A DNA stretch of 7,999 nt from Acidobacteriota bacterium. Lineage in GTDB: Bacteria; Acidobacteriota; Vicinamibacteria; Vicinamibacterales; Fen-181. Of the stretch, positions 6,375 through 7,999 are shown piece by piece. The number at the start of each line of letters is the position of its first letter. Position 1 is the first letter of the stretch. The stretch is taken from contig JAJXZZ010000133.1 of assembly GCA_021779795.1 (NCBI GenBank), positions 1-7,999 on the forward strand, given 5' to 3'. The position numbers and the translations under genes are program-made. Below the pieces are notes generated by a model. It made no database searches. It saw only the letters and a list, made by a program, of their open reading frames with translations, and had not been told where the DNA came from.

Positions 6375-6380
6375 ATTGTA
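6375..6380 (-). promoter_or_regulatory. Possible -10 element for the sigma-kinase-reductase operon
   Basis: The - strand reads TACAAT at 6380-6375, five of six bases of the sigma70 -10 consensus. Transcription would start near 6368, 20 nt before the ATG at 6347, which would rule out the GTG start at 6374. No good -35 sits 16-18 nt upstream; TTGGTG at 6409-6404 is 23 nt away. The element stands out in GC-rich DNA but is weak evidence alone. Confidence 0.3.
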
Positions 6381-6426
6381 GTTCCAGGCGGCCGTTTTCG
6401 GTTCACCAATTGGAAGGCCGTGGTGT

Positions 6427-6444
6427 CGGCCGCCGAGGCGGCCG
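6427..6444. promoter_or_regulatory. 8-bp perfect dyad between divergent genes
   Basis: CGGCCGCC (6427-6434) and GGCGGCCG (6437-6444) form a perfect inverted repeat around a 2-nt centre, in the 251-bp region between the sigma factor gene (-) and the HAF-repeat gene (+). The 2-nt gap is too tight for an ideal RNA hairpin but suits a dimeric protein site. An 8-bp palindrome CCAATTGG (6406-6413) lies just to its left. Neither site is matched to a known regulator. GC-rich palindromes arise easily by chance. Confidence 0.25.
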
Positions 6445-6586
6445 CAGCCGGCTTCCGAATCATCGTTGCAGTTCTCCCCCGCAGATCTCGGTTATGGAGA
6501 TGGAGGAGATGGCCGTGGCCCACGCGGCCGCGGCGCGGCCCGCCGCGCGGCAGACCACCAGCCGGGAAGGAGCTCGTCGTCTACCT

Positions 6587-6591
6587 GGAGG
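6587..6591 (+). promoter_or_regulatory. Ribosome binding site fixing the HAF-repeat gene start
   Basis: GGAGG lies 7 nt before the ATG at 6599. The same frame also has ATGs at 6494, 6500 and 6509. Those would add 30-35 Ala/Arg-rich residues before the signal peptide and have poorly spaced GGAGG sequences. The site at 6587 therefore decides the start. Confidence 0.7.
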
Positions 6592-6598
6592 TGCAATC

Positions 6599-7777
6599 AT
6601 GCGCAGTTCACGGAGCGTTGTCGTGCTTGCGGCGTTGATGCTGGTCGTCGGCGCGCTCACCCTGTGGGCCCAGAACACCGGGGTCTGGGACCTCGGCGTC
6701 TACCCTGGCGGCACGTGGTCCCAGCTTCTTGCCGTCAACGACTCCGGGGTCACCGTCGGCATCGGCGATGTCGCCGGCGATCGCCGGATGATCGGGGTGC
6801 GGCTGGTTGGCCACGACGAGGGCCAGTGGTTCGAGAGCGGCGCCAGCAGCGCCGCGGTGAGCGAACTGATGCCGGCGATCAGCAACACGGGCGTGATCGC
6901 AGGCACCATCACGGGTGGAAACGGCTATCCGGAGGCCTATGCCTGGGTGCCGGACCATGGCGGGATGCCCCTCGGCACGCTCCCTGGCGACTTCAAGAGT
7001 TACGCCTACGCGATCAGCCGCAACGGCAAGTTCATCGTCGGCCAGAGCATGCGCCAGTTGACCGAAGCGCCGTTCGTGATTGCGACGGCCGTCATCTGGG
7101 CGGCACAGGCTGATGGGCCTGGCGGCGAAACCGCCGTTACCTGGGAGATCCATGCGCTTCCGAAGGGCGGCATGGACACGCTGGGAGCGGTCTTCCCGGG
7201 AGTCCTCCTGCGACTGTGGGGCGGCTGGGGGGTCAACGACTCCGGCCAGGTCGCGGGCGATGCCTACCAATTCGATCCCTCAACGGGCGAGTGGTGGGAA
7301 ATCGCCGTCGCGTGGAACCCGATGGCGCACGGCAAGGACTGGCAGGTGCAGCAGCTCCCCATGCCAGCCGGTCCGCTGGCGGGCGACTTCCCGTTCACCG
7401 AGGCGCTGGCGATCGACAATCGGGGCGACATCGTGGGAGACGTGTGGGGCGGGTACGCGGCGCCTGCGCTGTGGAGCACGGGCCAGCCCGCGGGGAAGGC
7501 GTGGACGCTGACGCTCCTCCCCTCTCTGAACGACACCCCGATGTGGGACGTCGCCACCGCCATCAATGACAGCGGCGATGTCGTCGGATATTGCTACGAT
7601 GCCGAGTGGGTCGCACACGCCACCCGCTGGAACGTTCAGAGTCCGCTCTCCCCGGCGCAGACCCTGGGCTTTCCAGGCACCGGCAGCGCGGCGTTCGGCG
7701 TGAACAACCGCGGCATCGCGGTGGGGTTCTACCGCAGCGGCGGTGTCAAGACAGCGTACGCCGTGAAGTTCCGTTGA
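6599..7777 (+). CDS. Secreted HAF-repeat protein
   Basis: A 392-aa protein with a Sec signal peptide (MRSSRS, then a hydrophobic core at residues 7-22 and LWAQN, with cleavage probably near 24-25). The mature part is built from seven degenerate repeats with the core [VI]-[N/D/S]-x-x-G-x-x-[VA]-G at residues 46-54, 94-102, 139-148, 212-220, 272-280, 322-330 and 368-376. Several repeats are preceded or followed by phrases such as LGTLPG and AxAW/ATRW. This is the pattern of the extracellular HAF repeat, a probable beta-propeller-like fold of unknown function. No catalytic residues, anchor or sorting tail is visible, and the protein ends with the last repeat strand (TAYAVKFR). It is transcribed away from the sigma factor gene, so it is a possible target of that sigma factor. 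Its own promoter is not clear. Confidence 0.87.
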   Translation: MRSSRSVVVLAALMLVVGALTLWAQNTGVWDLGVYPGGTWSQLLAVNDSGVTVGIGDVAGDRRMIGVRLVGHDEGQWFESGASSAAVSELMPAISNTGVIAGTITGGNGYPEAYAWVPDHGGMPLGTLPGDFKSYAYAISRNGKFIVGQSMRQLTEAPFVIATAVIWAAQADGPGGETAVTWEIHALPKGGMDTLGAVFPGVLLRLWGGWGVNDSGQVAGDAYQFDPSTGEWWEIAVAWNPMAHGKDWQVQQLPMPAGPLAGDFPFTEALAIDNRGDIVGDVWGGYAAPALWSTGQPAGKAWTLTLLPSLNDTPMWDVATAINDSGDVVGYCYDAEWVAHATRWNVQSPLSPAQTLGFPGTGSAAFGVNNRGIAVGFYRSGGVKTAYAVKFR

Positions 7778-7804
7778 GCGGCGCCTGGCGGAAGGGCTGG
7801 CCGA

Positions 7805-7843
7805 CAGGCCGTCCCCCGCTGCGCGCGCGGCGGGAGCGGCCTG
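7805..7843 (+). terminator. Candidate terminator hairpin after the HAF-repeat gene
   Basis: The outer arms CAGGCCG (7805-7811) and CGGCCTG (7837-7843) pair perfectly over 7 bp. The inner arms CCCGC (7815-7819) and GCGGG (7830-7834) add 5 bp around a 10-nt loop, with a small internal mismatch between the two stems. It begins 28 nt after the stop codon. No T-tract follows, so termination may need Rho. It could act on both strands. Confidence 0.45.
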
Positions 7844-7858
7844 CCGGCGCCGTCGGCC

Positions 7859-7894
7859 CAAAGAAAGCCGTTCGTCGAGATTCCCGGGGCGGCT
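7859..7894 (-). terminator. Possible terminator after the second 32-aa gene
   Basis: On the - strand, AGCCG (7894-7890) can pair with CGGCT (7870-7866) across a 19-nt loop, and TTTCTTTG follows directly at 7866-7859. It starts 12 nt after the stop codon at 7906. The stem is short and the loop long, so support is modest, but it is the only hairpin in the window followed by a T-rich run. Confidence 0.3.
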
Positions 7895-7900
7895 GCGGGC

Positions 7901-7999
7901 CCGGCCTACCACGCGCCGGTGCGCAGGGCGGCGAACGCCACGATGAGGGCGACGAGGACGCCGGCACATCCCCCAATCGCCACCCTGACGAGCAGGTGC
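7901..7999. repeat. 99-bp exact direct repeat, copy 2
   Basis: Identical to 1569-1667 and flush with the last base of the window, so the true repeat may be longer. See copy 1 for boundaries. Confidence 0.97.
7906..7999 (-). CDS. Second copy of the 32-aa membrane protein (partial, 5' end cut)
   Basis: The TAG stop is at 7908-7906. The frame is open to the window edge and encodes residues 3-32 plus the last base of codon 2, matching copy 1 in every base. Only 5 nt at the 5' end are missing. The ribosome binding site and anything upstream lie outside the window. As with copy 1, it sits at the 3' end of a - strand unit converging on a + strand gene. By analogy, a ferric-reductase-like gene might lie just beyond the window, but that is a guess. 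Confidence 0.6.
   Translation of the reverse strand, partial: HLLVRVAIGGCAGVLVALIVAFAALRTGAW

Noticed and set aside
6355..6385. ECF-type autoregulatory promoter (GGAAC at 6385-6381 on the - strand with CGGTC downstream)
   Set aside because: The spacing between the two elements is 20 nt, longer than the 16-17 nt usual for ECF promoters, so the match is not convincing.
6466..6495. Sigma70-like promoter for the HAF-repeat gene (TTGCAG and GGTTAT, 18 nt apart)
   Set aside because: The -10 matches only three of six consensus bases; this is near chance for a 250-bp region.
6410..6598. N-terminal extension of the HAF-repeat protein
   Set aside because: It would place an Ala/Arg-rich stretch before a clear signal peptide; the well-spaced GGAGG at 6587 supports the start at 6599.
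4437..6638. Long + strand open frame of 733 codons
   Set aside because: It is antisense to the kinase and sigma genes, crosses their gap, and shows Asp/Glu/Arg/Pro-rich shadow composition without a domain.

Overview
The window looks like chromosomal DNA from a GC-rich bacterium, most likely an Acidobacteriota relative. This rests on protein style, not on a marker gene. The signs are a Sig-70_X6-type ECF sigma factor next to a Ser/Thr kinase that begins with the 'W.RI...ALD.PP.ER..F..EAC.GD' motif, a REC-HATPase fusion and a HAF-repeat secreted protein. Seven coding regions plus a partial second copy of one of them are supported. No rRNA, tRNA, CRISPR array, transposase or phage gene was seen.

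Layout: (1) 1-228, + strand: the 3' end of an unrecognised gene. (2) 229-551: non-coding, ending in a good sigma70-like promoter. (3) 552-1409, + strand: a response regulator whose output is an RsbW-like ATPase domain. (4) 1410-1573: convergent junction holding a start-less, coding-like remnant. (5) 1574-6347, - strand, read right to left: ECF sigma factor, 912-aa membrane sensor Ser/Thr kinase, ferric-reductase-like flavocytochrome that overlaps the kinase gene by 17 nt, and a 32-aa single-membrane-span protein. (6) 6348-6598: divergent intergenic region with an 8-bp perfect dyad. (7) 6599-7777, + strand: secreted HAF-repeat protein. (8) 7778-7905: hairpins. (9) 7906-7999, - strand: a second copy of the 32-aa gene, identical as far as it goes and cut by the window edge.

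How it may work (inference): the - strand genes look like one signalling unit. The kinase has about ten membrane segments, a GAF-like region and a zinc ribbon before a C-terminal catalytic domain. It may sense a membrane or redox signal and phosphorylate the adjacent sigma factor, as shown for ECF43-type sigma/kinase pairs. The reductase and the small membrane protein would be the output or a linked redox module. The REC-ATPase fusion is convergent and may be independent.

The most unusual observation is the small membrane protein gene. It is too short for ordinary gene callers, has a strong ribosome binding site behind a compact G-quadruplex/hairpin leader, and occurs twice with no mismatch over 99 bp, while the sequence just past its stop codon has drifted. 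Both copies sit at the 3' end of a - strand unit converging on a + strand gene. The second copy ends flush with the window, so an assembly effect must also be considered.
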